Origin: Trichococcus palustris
Lineage (GTDB): Bacteria > Bacillota > Bacilli > Lactobacillales > Aerococcaceae
Length of the DNA stretch: 39,687 bases
Direction of reading: 5' to 3'
Assembly: GCF_900114465.1 (NCBI RefSeq)
Contig: NZ_FOTD01000021.1
Location: 1 to 39,687, forward strand
This document shows, piece after piece, positions 1-7,687 of this stretch. A model generated the notes under the pieces. It searched no databases. It was not told where the DNA came from and was given only the letters and a program-made list of their open reading frames with translations. The first letter of the stretch is position 1. Each line of letters starts with the position of its first letter. A program made the translations under genes and the position numbers.

Positions 1-132
1 CGAATGGCTGAGCACACAAAAAACCAGCACACCCGTACCCATCGCCTCGCCAAAAATATTTGATGCCGTATGACGGATGGCAGGTGCTGTGGAAAAGACG
101 CCCATCATCTGCACGCCTATCCCATTATCCAT
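1..132 (-). pseudogene. glpF: 5'-truncated glycerol uptake facilitator (MIP/aquaporin) fragment, running off the left edge
   Basis: Read on the minus strand, positions 132 to 1 encode 44 residues that match the middle of GlpF-type MIP channels: a GVFST-x-PAIRHTASN stretch followed by an E-x-MGTGVLVF helix start. In Bacillus GlpF this region sits roughly 120 residues into the protein, between the two half-channels. The upstream reading frame is open only to a stop at 160-162 and contains no first half (no early membrane helices, no first NPA loop). Instead, an intergenic hairpin (165-199) follows at once. So the amino-terminal half is missing here. This is seen in the sequence; that the copy is non-functional is inference, because the rest lies outside the window. 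A rearrangement at the repeat patch (165-330) is the simplest explanation. Confidence 0.7.
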
Positions 133-164
133 CCGTTGACACTCCCTCTTCCTTAACTGTTAAA

Positions 165-199
165 GAAAGAGGCTGGGGACAAAAGTCCTAGCCTCTTTC
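165..199. repeat. Intergenic hairpin, GAGGCTGGGGAC/GTCCTAGCCTC type
   Basis: Arms GAAAGAGGC (165-173) and GCCTCTTTC (191-199) enclose a second short stem GGAC/GTCC closed by an AAAA loop. Hairpins of this kind are scattered between genes in many Lactobacillales. It directly abuts the truncated glpF fragment. It has no good T-tract, so a terminator role is uncertain. Confidence 0.6.
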
Positions 200-231
200 G
201 CATTTCCTAACAATTAATCGTAAACGTGTTC

Positions 232-330
232 CAAAAAGCAGACCTGAAGTCACTTCACGAATAATGCTCAGACGGTCTGCGACCATCCTCCGCTTATTCG
301 CTCCAGTGATTCGGGTCTAAACGCTTTTTG
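232..330. repeat. 99-nt nested inverted-repeat element
   Basis: The ends are inverted repeats, CAAAAAGC (232-239) and GCTTTTTG (323-330). Moving inward, AGACCTGAA pairs with TTCGGGTCT, TCACT with AGTGA, and CGAATAA (258-264) with TTATTCG (294-300), giving a long interrupted stem. The loop contains a further perfect 11-bp palindrome, CAGACGGTCTG (269-279). No reading frame fits it. It looks like a miniature palindromic mobile element or a structured RNA; no second copy was seen in this window. Bases 345-560 beyond it hold no gene I can support, only a 14-bp palindrome (368-381). Confidence 0.6.
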
Positions 331-563
331 TCTCACTCTCTTCTCTATTTAAATATTCCTAAACTGGCGGGAAATTTCCCGAATAATCTTCCTACATTCG
401 AGGATCTCGCCATGTGCAGGCTTTTTAGTTGCTGGATCAGGGAGCGCGACGGGTTATTCCAAGAGACCGCGCCGTCTTAAGTATCCCTCAAAATAAGACA
501 GCCCCTTCTAATAGAACACTCGTTTCTAAATTTTATCCCTTTTTTCAGTCAGTGATGTCCTTC

Positions 564-1040
564 TTAGCAGCAGCCACCGTGTCCGCAGCCGCATGAAGGT
601 GTTTCGCTTTTTTCAGATTGGCAGCAACCGCCCTCTGATCCAGCTCCGCAGCCGCAGCCCTCTTCTTCGTCTTCGTCTTCGGAACCACAGCCGCATGATC
701 CGCAACCGCACTCTTCGTCGGTCACTTCAATAAAACGGACGCCGATATAGTCGGTGATTTCATCATTCGAAGGATAGCCGCCTGTCTTTACGATTTTACC
801 GTCAACCATTGTGATTGGTAATGCCTCAACGCCTTCGGCTTGCAAAACTTCCGTAATCTCTTTGTTTTTGATGAATTCATCCGGGTTGTTTGACAAGTTG
901 TAGCGAATCGCTTCAAAGTATTCAGAATCCCCTAAAGCTTCCATTACGGCTGTGATGCGCATTAGATCTTGGTCAACGGAAGGTCCGCAAACACCTGTAC
1001 TGCAACACATTGCCGGTTCAAAAATTGTTATATTCGTCAT
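564..1040 (-). CDS. arsD: ArsD-family arsenic metallochaperone with a cysteine-rich C-terminal tail
   Basis: The 158-residue protein has the ArsD thioredoxin-like fold region (about 1-105). It contains the conserved vicinal pair C12-C13 plus C18, the three thiols that bind As(III) or Sb(III) and hand it to the ArsA pump ATPase. From residue 111 the chain becomes a 48-residue tail with 12 cysteines in CGCG, CC and GCC clusters mixed with acidic and glycine residues, far richer than the two Cys pairs of classical ArsD. The ATG follows an AAGGGG-like site. No arsA, arsB/acr3, arsR or arsC lies beside it, so it is an orphan in this window. A strong promoter with an internal dyad lies upstream. 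The family call is firm; the metal actually bound by the tail is not known. Confidence 0.9.
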   Translation of the reverse strand: MTNITIFEPAMCCSTGVCGPSVDQDLMRITAVMEALGDSEYFEAIRYNLSNNPDEFIKNKEITEVLQAEGVEALPITMVDGKIVKTGGYPSNDEITDYIGVRFIEVTDEECGCGSCGCGSEDEDEEEGCGCGAGSEGGCCQSEKSETPSCGCGHGGCC

Positions 1041-1112
1041 TATTTATTTCCCCTTAAAGTAAGTTTTTTATATAGATCCAGAACCGTCTGCATGGCAGAC
1101 CATTATTTACTT

Positions 1113-1141
1113 AATATAGATTTTCTTCTATCTAATGTCAA
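1113..1141 (-). promoter_or_regulatory. arsD promoter with internal operator-like dyad
   Basis: On the minus strand there is TTGACA (1136-1141), a 17-bp spacer and TATATT (1113-1118), a near-consensus sigma-A promoter about 75 bp before arsD. The spacer contains the inverted repeat TAGAT-N8-ATCTA (1117-1134), overlapping the -10 region. That position suits a repressor of the ArsR/SmtB type, though no such gene is in the window. Confidence 0.75.
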
Positions 1142-1294
1142 TAGCCTGAATTGAAAAAAGCATGGTCAAAACGCTGGGGCATATCATTTTGATTTCGAGG
1201 CAGCACCAACGTTTCGCTTACCCGACTCATCCAGCTTACTGTCCATTGAAAAACTTTCCCCACTTTGGATTCGATGGACCTGCCCGTACGTATA

Positions 1295-1900
1295 CTAGCC
1301 GCTGACCTTCTTCAAATGAATATTATTTTTCATGCAAAATAGCCTTATGAGGAACGTGCCAACAAAACAAGTATATAGTGCTGCTTCATTTCCAAACATT
1401 TTATAGACTGCTAAGAATAGGACTGCGCCTAAAATGGATGCCACTGCATAGACTTCCTTGCGGAATACATAGGGTATTTCCTTAGCGAATACATCCCTTA
1501 TTATTCCCCCGCCAGTCCCGGTAAGGACCGCCAGCGTTATGACAATAAATGGCTGATGGAATCCCTCCCTGATGGCCACATCTGCACCAATGGCAGTGAA
1601 TGCCCCAAGACCGACAGCGTCAAAGAGCGGCAGAATTTTAGCCATTCGGTGGATTTTCTTATAAAAGGCGATTACGAAAGCGGCAGATAGGATGCTGATT
1701 ATCGCATAGGACGGATTGGCGAAGGAAGCCGGCAAGCTTCTATTGATCAGGACATCCCTGACAATTCCGCCCCCAACCGAGGTAATGATTGCAAAAACCG
1801 CAATTCCGTAATAATCCAGCTCCTTCTCAATGGCAGTCAAAGCCCCCGACATCGCAAAAGCGACCGTACCAATAAATTCTACAATTGAAATAAACTCCAG
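1295..1900 (-). CDS. TRIC-type (UPF0126) cation channel family membrane protein, probable CTG start
   Basis: This is a seven-helix membrane protein of the bacterial TRIC/YvgT-YadS family, whose studied members are trimeric monovalent-cation channels. It has the two glycine-rich repeats GGGIVRD and GGGIIRD that mark the two homologous halves. The first ATG (1852) would cut into helix 1. Reading upstream in frame gives L-E-F-I-S-I-V-E-F-I-G-T-V-A-F-A-M-S-G-A-L, which is the normal family N-terminus. The codon at 1900 is CTG, six bases after an AGGAGGGG ribosome site (1907-1914), with no ATG, GTG or TTG in a suitable place. I therefore take CTG as the start, giving 201 residues. The gene is monocistronic, with a possible -10 TATACT at 1932-1937. 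Confidence 0.85.
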   Translation of the reverse strand: MEFISIVEFIGTVAFAMSGALTAIEKELDYYGIAVFAIITSVGGGIVRDVLINRSLPASFANPSYAIISILSAAFVIAFYKKIHRMAKILPLFDAVGLGAFTAIGADVAIREGFHQPFIVITLAVLTGTGGGIIRDVFAKEIPYVFRKEVYAVASILGAVLFLAVYKMFGNEAALYTCFVGTFLIRLFCMKNNIHLKKVSG

Positions 1901-1962
1901 TTGAAACCCCTCCTAGATAGAATGCACTGATAGTATACCGTTCCTGCCGTTCTTCTTCCAGC

Positions 1963-1999
1963 AAAAAAAGAATGCACCGCTAATAAAAGCGCTGCATTC
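1963..1999 (-). terminator. Terminator of the MFS exporter operon
   Basis: An 11-bp stem GAATGCACCGC (1970-1980) / GCGCTGCATTC (1989-1999) with one mismatch is followed on the minus strand by seven T (1963-1969). It lies just after the stop of the MFS gene. Confidence 0.8.
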
Positions 2000-2054
2000 C
2001 CTGTTCCCTTAGCCGATGGAATCATCACAGCAATAAGGCTTCATTCTAAAAAAA

Positions 2055-3446
2055 TTATTCGGCAACCTGAGCTGCTACATTTGCTTTTGGCGTAGTCATG
2101 AAAATTGAGATCAAAGCAATCACTCCAAAAGCGACGTTAAGAATCAGACCCATAGAACCGGCAACTTCCAAGTTACCTTGTGCCCCGATCGCATTGTACA
2201 GACTTGAAGAAAGGGCAACCCCTGTTGCTCCGCCTAAAGAACTGGCCATTTTGTAAATTCCGGATGCACTACCGACTTTATCAGCAGGCGCATTGGAAAT
2301 GGCTGTATCCGTTGAAGGAGTAGCATAAATACCCAAACCAAAACCATATAAAGCATAGCCGACGAATACCAAGAAATTATAGGCGATTCCTGGCACAAAA
2401 GTAAAGGCCATCAAAACAATGCCGCTTGTTGCAATGAGCGTACCCGTCATCATTGGCTTGCGGGAACCAAATTTTTGCAATGCTTTTTCACCCATACGGA
2501 TGGAGCTCAGCACGCACACCAGGTAACCGATCGTCAACAATCCGGATTGGAATGAAGAGAAGCCGCGGCCGACTTGAACATAAGTATTTGCAACCAGCAT
2601 TGTACCTGCAGAAGCATTCAACAAGAAGTTAGATAAAGTAGCACCGCTGTACGCTTTATTTTTGAATAGCGAGAAGTCGATGAAGCTGTTTGCATGTCTT
2701 TTTTCGATATTCACAAAAAGAATAACGGAAATGACGAATGCAACCGCCAATCCCAAGATGATAGGATTTGTCCATCCCAGGGTTCTTCCTTGGCTGATGA
2801 AAATATTGAACGTCAGCATAGCAATTACAAAAGTAATCAGCCCGCCGATGTCAAAAGGTTTCTTTTCGCCGACTGCTTCAAATTTGCTTTCCGGAGTTCC
2901 CTTAAGCAAAAGCATACCGGCAATGGCAACCACGATCGAGACGATGAAGATTGCGCGCCAGCCGAAGTAAGTGGCTACTAAACCGCCGAAGAATGAGCAG
3001 ATTCCTGAGCCGCCCCAAGAACCGATTGACCAGAAACTCAACGCACGTTGTCTGTCGGCGCCGTCGAAGTATGTCTTCATCAAAGCCAAAGTAGCCGGCA
3101 TGATGCATGCAGCGGATAGCCCTTGGATGATGCGCCCGATGATCAACAAAGCTGGGCCGTTTGCCAATACTAAGCACAAAGAACCGATGATGCTTAAGAT
3201 CATCCCGATATTCGTTAATTTTACGCGGCCATATTTATCCGCAAGCCCACCGGCAACAACCATGAACATACCTGAAAATAAAGATGTCACACTGATGGCG
3301 ATCCCCAAGATGCCTGATGAAATGCCCAAGTCAGCTTGAATGGCCGGCACAATGTTTACCATTGTTTGAGCAAACAACCAGAATGTTACAACCCCAAAAA
3401 CAATCCCAAGAATAAGTCTATTATTTCCTTTATATTGCGTCTCCAT
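2055..3446 (-). CDS. MFS transporter, DHA2 (EmrB/QacA-like) family
   Basis: A 463-residue integral membrane protein of drug:H+ antiporter type. The N-terminal half has motif A (GGLADKYGRVK) in the loop after helix 2 and motif B-like GRIIQGLSAACIMP in helix 4. Length and hydrophobic spacing fit the 14-helix DHA2 group (SdrM/QacA relatives). Its ATG shares one base with the stop of the upstream amidohydrolase (TAATG), so the two are translationally coupled. That pairing suggests it moves the substrate or product of the hydrolase, for example an N-acyl or otherwise conjugated amino acid, rather than being a general drug pump. This is inference. A strong terminator follows. Confidence 0.88.
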   Translation of the reverse strand: METQYKGNNRLILGIVFGVVTFWLFAQTMVNIVPAIQADLGISSGILGIAISVTSLFSGMFMVVAGGLADKYGRVKLTNIGMILSIIGSLCLVLANGPALLIIGRIIQGLSAACIMPATLALMKTYFDGADRQRALSFWSIGSWGGSGICSFFGGLVATYFGWRAIFIVSIVVAIAGMLLLKGTPESKFEAVGEKKPFDIGGLITFVIAMLTFNIFISQGRTLGWTNPIILGLAVAFVISVILFVNIEKRHANSFIDFSLFKNKAYSGATLSNFLLNASAGTMLVANTYVQVGRGFSSFQSGLLTIGYLVCVLSSIRMGEKALQKFGSRKPMMTGTLIATSGIVLMAFTFVPGIAYNFLVFVGYALYGFGLGIYATPSTDTAISNAPADKVGSASGIYKMASSLGGATGVALSSSLYNAIGAQGNLEVAGSMGLILNVAFGVIALISIFMTTPKANVAAQVAE

Positions 3447-4648
3447 TATTTTCCACTACCTCCATTTAAATAATCAATTACTAATGTTCCCATCGTTTCA
3501 GCGGCAATCGTCATGCTTTCCGGATTAATTCTGAATTTTGGATGGTGATGCGGGTATGCCTCGCCTTCCTCCGGACTTGCACCAACGTATAAGAAAACGC
3601 TAGGGCGTTCTTTTGCATAGTAAGCAAAGTCTTCTGAAGGCGGTTGAGCTTCACAACGTTCCACAGCATTTACTCCCGGCATATCAGTAGCCTGCAAAGC
3701 ATTCGCTGCGAATGCGGTCATTTCTGGATCGTTATACAATACCGGATAATCATTATCATAATCCAATTCATAGGTCACATCGAACATGGCGGCGACGCCA
3801 TCCAATTTGGCACGGATTTCTTTTTCAATCAAATTGCGCGTCGCTTCAGACATCGAGCGTACGTCCCCTTCAAGGAAGACCGAATCTTTGATGACATTGA
3901 AAGAACCGCGTCCATCAAAATTGCCGATTGTGATGGACCCGACATCGAATGGGTTCAAGCGGCGGCTAACGATGGATTGTACAGCGACCACAAAATAGCT
4001 GGCTGCCACGATGGCATCGTTCGCTTTATGCGGTGATGAACCATGTCCACCGACGCCTTGGATCTTCACATGGAAGTTGGCGCGGCCTGTTTGAACATTC
4101 CCTTCGCGGTAGAACACTTTACCGTATTCCATTTGGGACATCACATGAATACCGAAGACATTGTCAACGCCGTCCAATGCGCCGTCTTTGATCATGCCGA
4201 TTGCTCCGCCCGGCGGAACTTCTTCAGCAGGCTGATGCAGGACAACAATCTTTCCTTCCAATTGTTCCTTCATTTCAATCAAGGATTCAGCAAGGATCAG
4301 CATATAGGATGTATGGGCATCGTGTCCGCAAGCGTGCATCACGCCTGGTGTTTCAGAAGCATACGGCAAGCCCGTTTCTTCTTGGATCGGCAACGCATCG
4401 AAGTCAGCACGGATAGCAAGCGTTTTGCCTGGTTTTCCGCTGTCGATGGTCACGACAATGCCGCGCCCGCCAACATTGGTACGAACATCACAATCTTTTC
4501 CCTGATAAAAAGCTTCGATATACTTGGCTGTCTGTTCTTCTTGGAAAGACAGTTCCGGATGGGCATGCAGGTAGCGATACATGTCAACCATGCGGTCATG
4601 CTTTTCGGCTATTTTTTTGAATAATTGCTCTTTCATTGCTTCGTTCAC
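3446..4648 (-). CDS. M20 family amidohydrolase (N-acyl-amino-acid / hippurate hydrolase type)
   Basis: A zinc- or manganese-dependent amidohydrolase of subfamily M20D, which removes an acyl or carbamoyl group from amino acids. Visible motifs are HAHPELS near the N-terminus, MHACGHDAH with the Cys and His metal ligands, QPAEE with the catalytic Glu, and a C-terminal PSEDFAYY and HHPKF. A GTG at 4646-4648 lies about nine bases after GGGGAGAG and is the best start (about 400 residues). Upstream ATG codons lack a ribosome site and add an unconserved leader. It is the first gene of a two-gene operon with the MFS exporter. The physiological substrate cannot be read from the sequence. Confidence 0.88.
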   Translation of the reverse strand: MNEAMKEQLFKKIAEKHDRMVDMYRYLHAHPELSFQEEQTAKYIEAFYQGKDCDVRTNVGGRGIVVTIDSGKPGKTLAIRADFDALPIQEETGLPYASETPGVMHACGHDAHTSYMLILAESLIEMKEQLEGKIVVLHQPAEEVPPGGAIGMIKDGALDGVDNVFGIHVMSQMEYGKVFYREGNVQTGRANFHVKIQGVGGHGSSPHKANDAIVAASYFVVAVQSIVSRRLNPFDVGSITIGNFDGRGSFNVIKDSVFLEGDVRSMSEATRNLIEKEIRAKLDGVAAMFDVTYELDYDNDYPVLYNDPEMTAFAANALQATDMPGVNAVERCEAQPPSEDFAYYAKERPSVFLYVGASPEEGEAYPHHHPKFRINPESMTIAAETMGTLVIDYLNGGSGK

Positions 4649-4833
4649 TCTTTTTCTCTCCCCTTTTGTATTTTCATGCAGCACATTTTTGCAGTATCTC
4701 CTAATCACTCAGCTAGTATACCGCCTCCAAAAAATAAAGACAGGTCAGTTTTTATTCAAAATACCCCTATTTTTGCTTTTTTCTTTTCAAAAAAACAGCT
4801 GAAAGCAAATAAAAAGGGAACATTTTTGTCATT

Positions 4834-4841
4834 AAGCGCTT
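4834..4841. promoter_or_regulatory. Possible operator upstream of the amidohydrolase-MFS operon
   Basis: AAGCGCTT is a perfect 8-bp palindrome in an A/T-rich stretch upstream of a minus-strand -10 box TATACT (4715-4720). It resembles the core of LacI-family and cre sites, but the flanks match poorly. It is suggestive only. Confidence 0.25.
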
Positions 4842-4890
4842 CCGCGACTTATTGGTTGCCTAACTTTTTCAGAAAAAACAAAAAATGATA

Positions 4891-4928
4891 CAAAAAAAGT
4901 CCGAGGCACACATTTTGTGCCCCGGACT
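4891..4928 (-). terminator. Terminator of the AraC-GH39 regulator gene
   Basis: A 13-bp stem AGTCCGAGGCACA / TGTGCCCCGGACT (4898-4928), one mismatch, is followed on the minus strand by a run of T. It sits 30 bp past the stop of the regulator gene. Confidence 0.85.
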
Positions 4929-4957
4929 CTGTTCGTATACAGGTCGCCGTACTCTTT

Positions 4958-7309
4958 TTAGACAATTGCTCTGCGGTATTCGATTAACTGGATGGCGTTG
5001 CTGGCCAGAGAAACATAGAAGGTCCAATCTTCGCCAATTTGTTCATCTTTTATCTCCAAAGTCGGTGATGAAGACTGCACGATATAGTCCATCACCTCAA
5101 AATCAACGCCATATTTGCTGTTCAGTTGTCCCCATTTCGAATAAAGACCACCGTTTTCCTTGTCAAATTGGTATTTTCGGACTTGGTATTCGCCAGGCTC
5201 CATCCCCAACAAGCGGACATGCAGTTCTTTGCTGCGGTTCCTCATGAACAATTCATCGACCGAATAGCGCGGGTTGAAATGCTTTTCATTGAAAAGCATA
5301 AGTTGGTAACCGTCTTCGTTTCCCGTCATCACATAATCCCCCCCTTGGGCGATCACTTTTCCGGTCATCCGCTCCTTGAACATCAAGGTGAAGAAAGCGG
5401 GCCGTTTCCCGTTGAAGAAATGGAATAACTCCAACCCATCCACTAAAATATCGCGGCTTCCGCTGATTTGTTCGTGGATTTCATTGTTTACCCAGAAACC
5501 CAGCCCCTCCACTTCTGTGCTCAAATCCAAAATTGTTTTTAAAATCAACGCACCCCTGAAAAACGTTCCGTTGGTATAGCGGGTGTTTCCGGTCAGCGTG
5601 TTCCAACTGTCCAAATAAAGCGGCTTCTTCAACTGATGCTTCTTCAAGAAATGCTTTAATTTCTGTGTCTTATTCAAAATGTAATCCCGACTGTTCAAAA
5701 AATCCTCATCACTGATGTTTGAAAAATCGACGATTTCATTTTGATCCGCATCATAGGCTATAAAATCGATTTTATCGGCTTGATTGAATTGCCATTGATG
5801 ATGTACCGAGATATTTTCCCTATCTTCCCGGAAGGGGAAAAAAGTTCCCATCCTCAATTGTACGGAGCGTTTTCGTGTCACTTCATGTATCCTCAGATAA
5901 ATACGCTCCAATTCTGTAGACAAGACGGTTGTTTCTTTGGCAGCGTAATAAAGGATTTGCCACTGATCGACAAATGCCCTGCCAAAGATTTGAAGCGCGT
6001 GGACCAAAAACCTGTCCAATTCGATAAAGAAATGCTCTTCATTGTGGATGACTTCTTTGTATTCGATCCTAAAAAAAAGGCTGATTCCTTGATTCTTCAG
6101 AAACTGCAAAGCCAAATCTGAATTGGCATATTTCGGTGAAGTCGGCACCAATTCGTCCGTATCCACTTCCGGTAATAAGGTCGATCCTCCAATCAGATGG
6201 CGCACCCCGACGAAATCGACACGTAATTTTTGCTTGGACAAAATAACCTGTTCTTTCACATTTTCCTTCAGCAGCTCCTTCAGTTCACCGACAAAAAGAA
6301 TATGCTTTTCTCGTTCCAACGATTCCGCCACTTCGCATTTCCCGACAATGATTTCACGTTCTTCAATCGGCACTTCATCCGGCAACAAACCTTGTTTCGC
6401 TGATTCTTCCAGATATTGAGCCAAGCGGATGAGCGCTTCCGGCGAATCCAAGACTTGCTTGGTTTCCATTTTGACCGTCCTTGCTTCTTGCTTCTCCAAC
6501 TTTTCATTTTGGTGTTCTTTCCGGTACTGTGCCGGTGTTTGCTCATATTCTGATTTAAAGGCTAATGAAAAATTTTTGGCTGTCGAAAATCCGTTCTTTA
6601 CGGCAATCTGGAACAGATTATCCGAGGTATACAGCAAATCCTCCACAGAATGCTTCAAACGGACCATTTTCAGGTATTCCAAAAACCCCATTCCGGTCGA
6701 CTGCTTAAAGTAACGGGACAGATAAGAGGGGGACAGATATTCACTCTCTGCCATTTCCGCTAACGTCAAGGGCTCAGCATACCGTAGTTCAATGATTTGG
6801 ATGATGCGGGCGATGCGTTCATCACTCGTTTCACCACCCTTGAAGTTCGGCACTGTCTTCTTGAAGAAGCGGGTCATCAAAAGCATCACCTGATAAAGGG
6901 CGCTTTGAACTTCCAGAAAGCTCCCTTCCTCCCCGCGTGAGTTGGCGATTACGAATTCGGACAACAGCCTGCGCAACTGGGCAACGACACTCTCGCGCCC
7001 CGGATCCAGCTCTTTCGTATAACACTCAAAATAGTAATGAAAGTATTTCGCATAATGCGTCACAAAAAAATGGCTGGAGATGCTCAGGCAAATCACGATG
7101 TTGCTTTCATTTCCTGTAATGGTGTAATTATCATTCCGGTTGACAAAAAGGATGTCGCTTTCTTCCAAAACATAATTTTTCCCGCTTACCGCCACCGTTG
7201 CTGTTCCCTTGATGACCAATAAGATGCGCGTACCGTAATAGCGTTGTGGAGCAGAATAACGGATATTCTCCATGGTGATTTCAAAATCTGCTGTGCCTTC
7301 TCTTGGCAT
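4958..7309 (-). CDS. AraC-family regulator fused to a degenerate GH39-like domain
   Basis: A 783-residue protein in three parts. Residues about 1-130 form a cupin-like sensor. About 165-265 hold the double helix-turn-helix of AraC proteins (LTLAEMAESEYLSPSYLSRYFK and the IAVKNGFST...FKSEYEQTPAQYRKEH second helix pair). About 280-783 resemble a GH39 beta-xylosidase barrel plus beta-sandwich. In active GH39 enzymes the acid/base sits in a W-N-E motif and the nucleophile in a T-E-W-N-like motif. Here the corresponding stretches read QILYYAAKE and YLDSWNT, so both glutamates appear lost. The domain is therefore more likely a sugar sensor than a hydrolase. The ATG follows GGGAGG at good spacing. 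The genes it controls are not obvious; the neighbouring hydrolases and transporters are candidates. Confidence 0.88.
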   Translation of the reverse strand: MPREGTADFEITMENIRYSAPQRYYGTRILLVIKGTATVAVSGKNYVLEESDILFVNRNDNYTITGNESNIVICLSISSHFFVTHYAKYFHYYFECYTKELDPGRESVVAQLRRLLSEFVIANSRGEEGSFLEVQSALYQVMLLMTRFFKKTVPNFKGGETSDERIARIIQIIELRYAEPLTLAEMAESEYLSPSYLSRYFKQSTGMGFLEYLKMVRLKHSVEDLLYTSDNLFQIAVKNGFSTAKNFSLAFKSEYEQTPAQYRKEHQNEKLEKQEARTVKMETKQVLDSPEALIRLAQYLEESAKQGLLPDEVPIEEREIIVGKCEVAESLEREKHILFVGELKELLKENVKEQVILSKQKLRVDFVGVRHLIGGSTLLPEVDTDELVPTSPKYANSDLALQFLKNQGISLFFRIEYKEVIHNEEHFFIELDRFLVHALQIFGRAFVDQWQILYYAAKETTVLSTELERIYLRIHEVTRKRSVQLRMGTFFPFREDRENISVHHQWQFNQADKIDFIAYDADQNEIVDFSNISDEDFLNSRDYILNKTQKLKHFLKKHQLKKPLYLDSWNTLTGNTRYTNGTFFRGALILKTILDLSTEVEGLGFWVNNEIHEQISGSRDILVDGLELFHFFNGKRPAFFTLMFKERMTGKVIAQGGDYVMTGNEDGYQLMLFNEKHFNPRYSVDELFMRNRSKELHVRLLGMEPGEYQVRKYQFDKENGGLYSKWGQLNSKYGVDFEVMDYIVQSSSPTLEIKDEQIGEDWTFYVSLASNAIQLIEYRRAIV

Positions 7310-7344
7310 CCGTATCCCTCCCTTTGTTCGCTTTTCTTTTTTCC

Positions 7345-7373
7345 ATTATAACCAACCCAGCTCAACTTTCACA
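7345..7373 (-). promoter_or_regulatory. Promoter of the AraC-GH39 gene
   Basis: A perfect -10 TATAAT (7345-7350) with a weak -35 TGTGAA (7368-7373) at 17-bp spacing, about 36 bp upstream of the ATG. The rest of 7380-7600 holds no coding signal that I can support. Confidence 0.55.
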
Positions 7374-7609
7374 GTCCCTGACGTTGCGTCGCCCTTTATG
7401 GCCATGATACGCGGCGGAAAAGAGATTGCAAGGGAAATGTGGGGATTTCTCATCAAATATTCCTCGAATTATTAAAGGTTTGTCACGAAATCTTCACAAC
7501 TGCACGGTATACTCTTTTCATACCAAACAAACCTAATCTTTTCTTTAGATCTCCCCTCCGATTGTTCGAAGCTGCAACTTCGGCAATCCCTTTCTAAAGA
7601 TAACCAAAT

Positions 7610-7679
7610 CACCGACTCAGCAGCTTATGCTGAGTCGGTGCAAAGAAACCTCCACGAAAAAATCGTGGAGGTTTCTTTG
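7610..7679 (-). terminator. Two perfect hairpins placed back to back
   Basis: Stem 1 is CACCGACTCAGCA / TGCTGAGTCGGTG (7610-7640; 13 bp, 5-nt loop). Stem 2 is a 17-bp arm (7641-7657) and its exact complement (7663-7679) around AAAAA. There is no base between them. Both lie after the stop of the serine hydrolase gene (minus strand), so a double terminator is likely, although neither ends in a long T-tract. Confidence 0.7.
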
Positions 7680-7687
7680 TGCTGCGG

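Noticed and set aside
4958-7309. Active beta-xylosidase
   Set aside because: The expected acid/base and nucleophile glutamates are not in place, and the protein carries an AraC DNA-binding domain.
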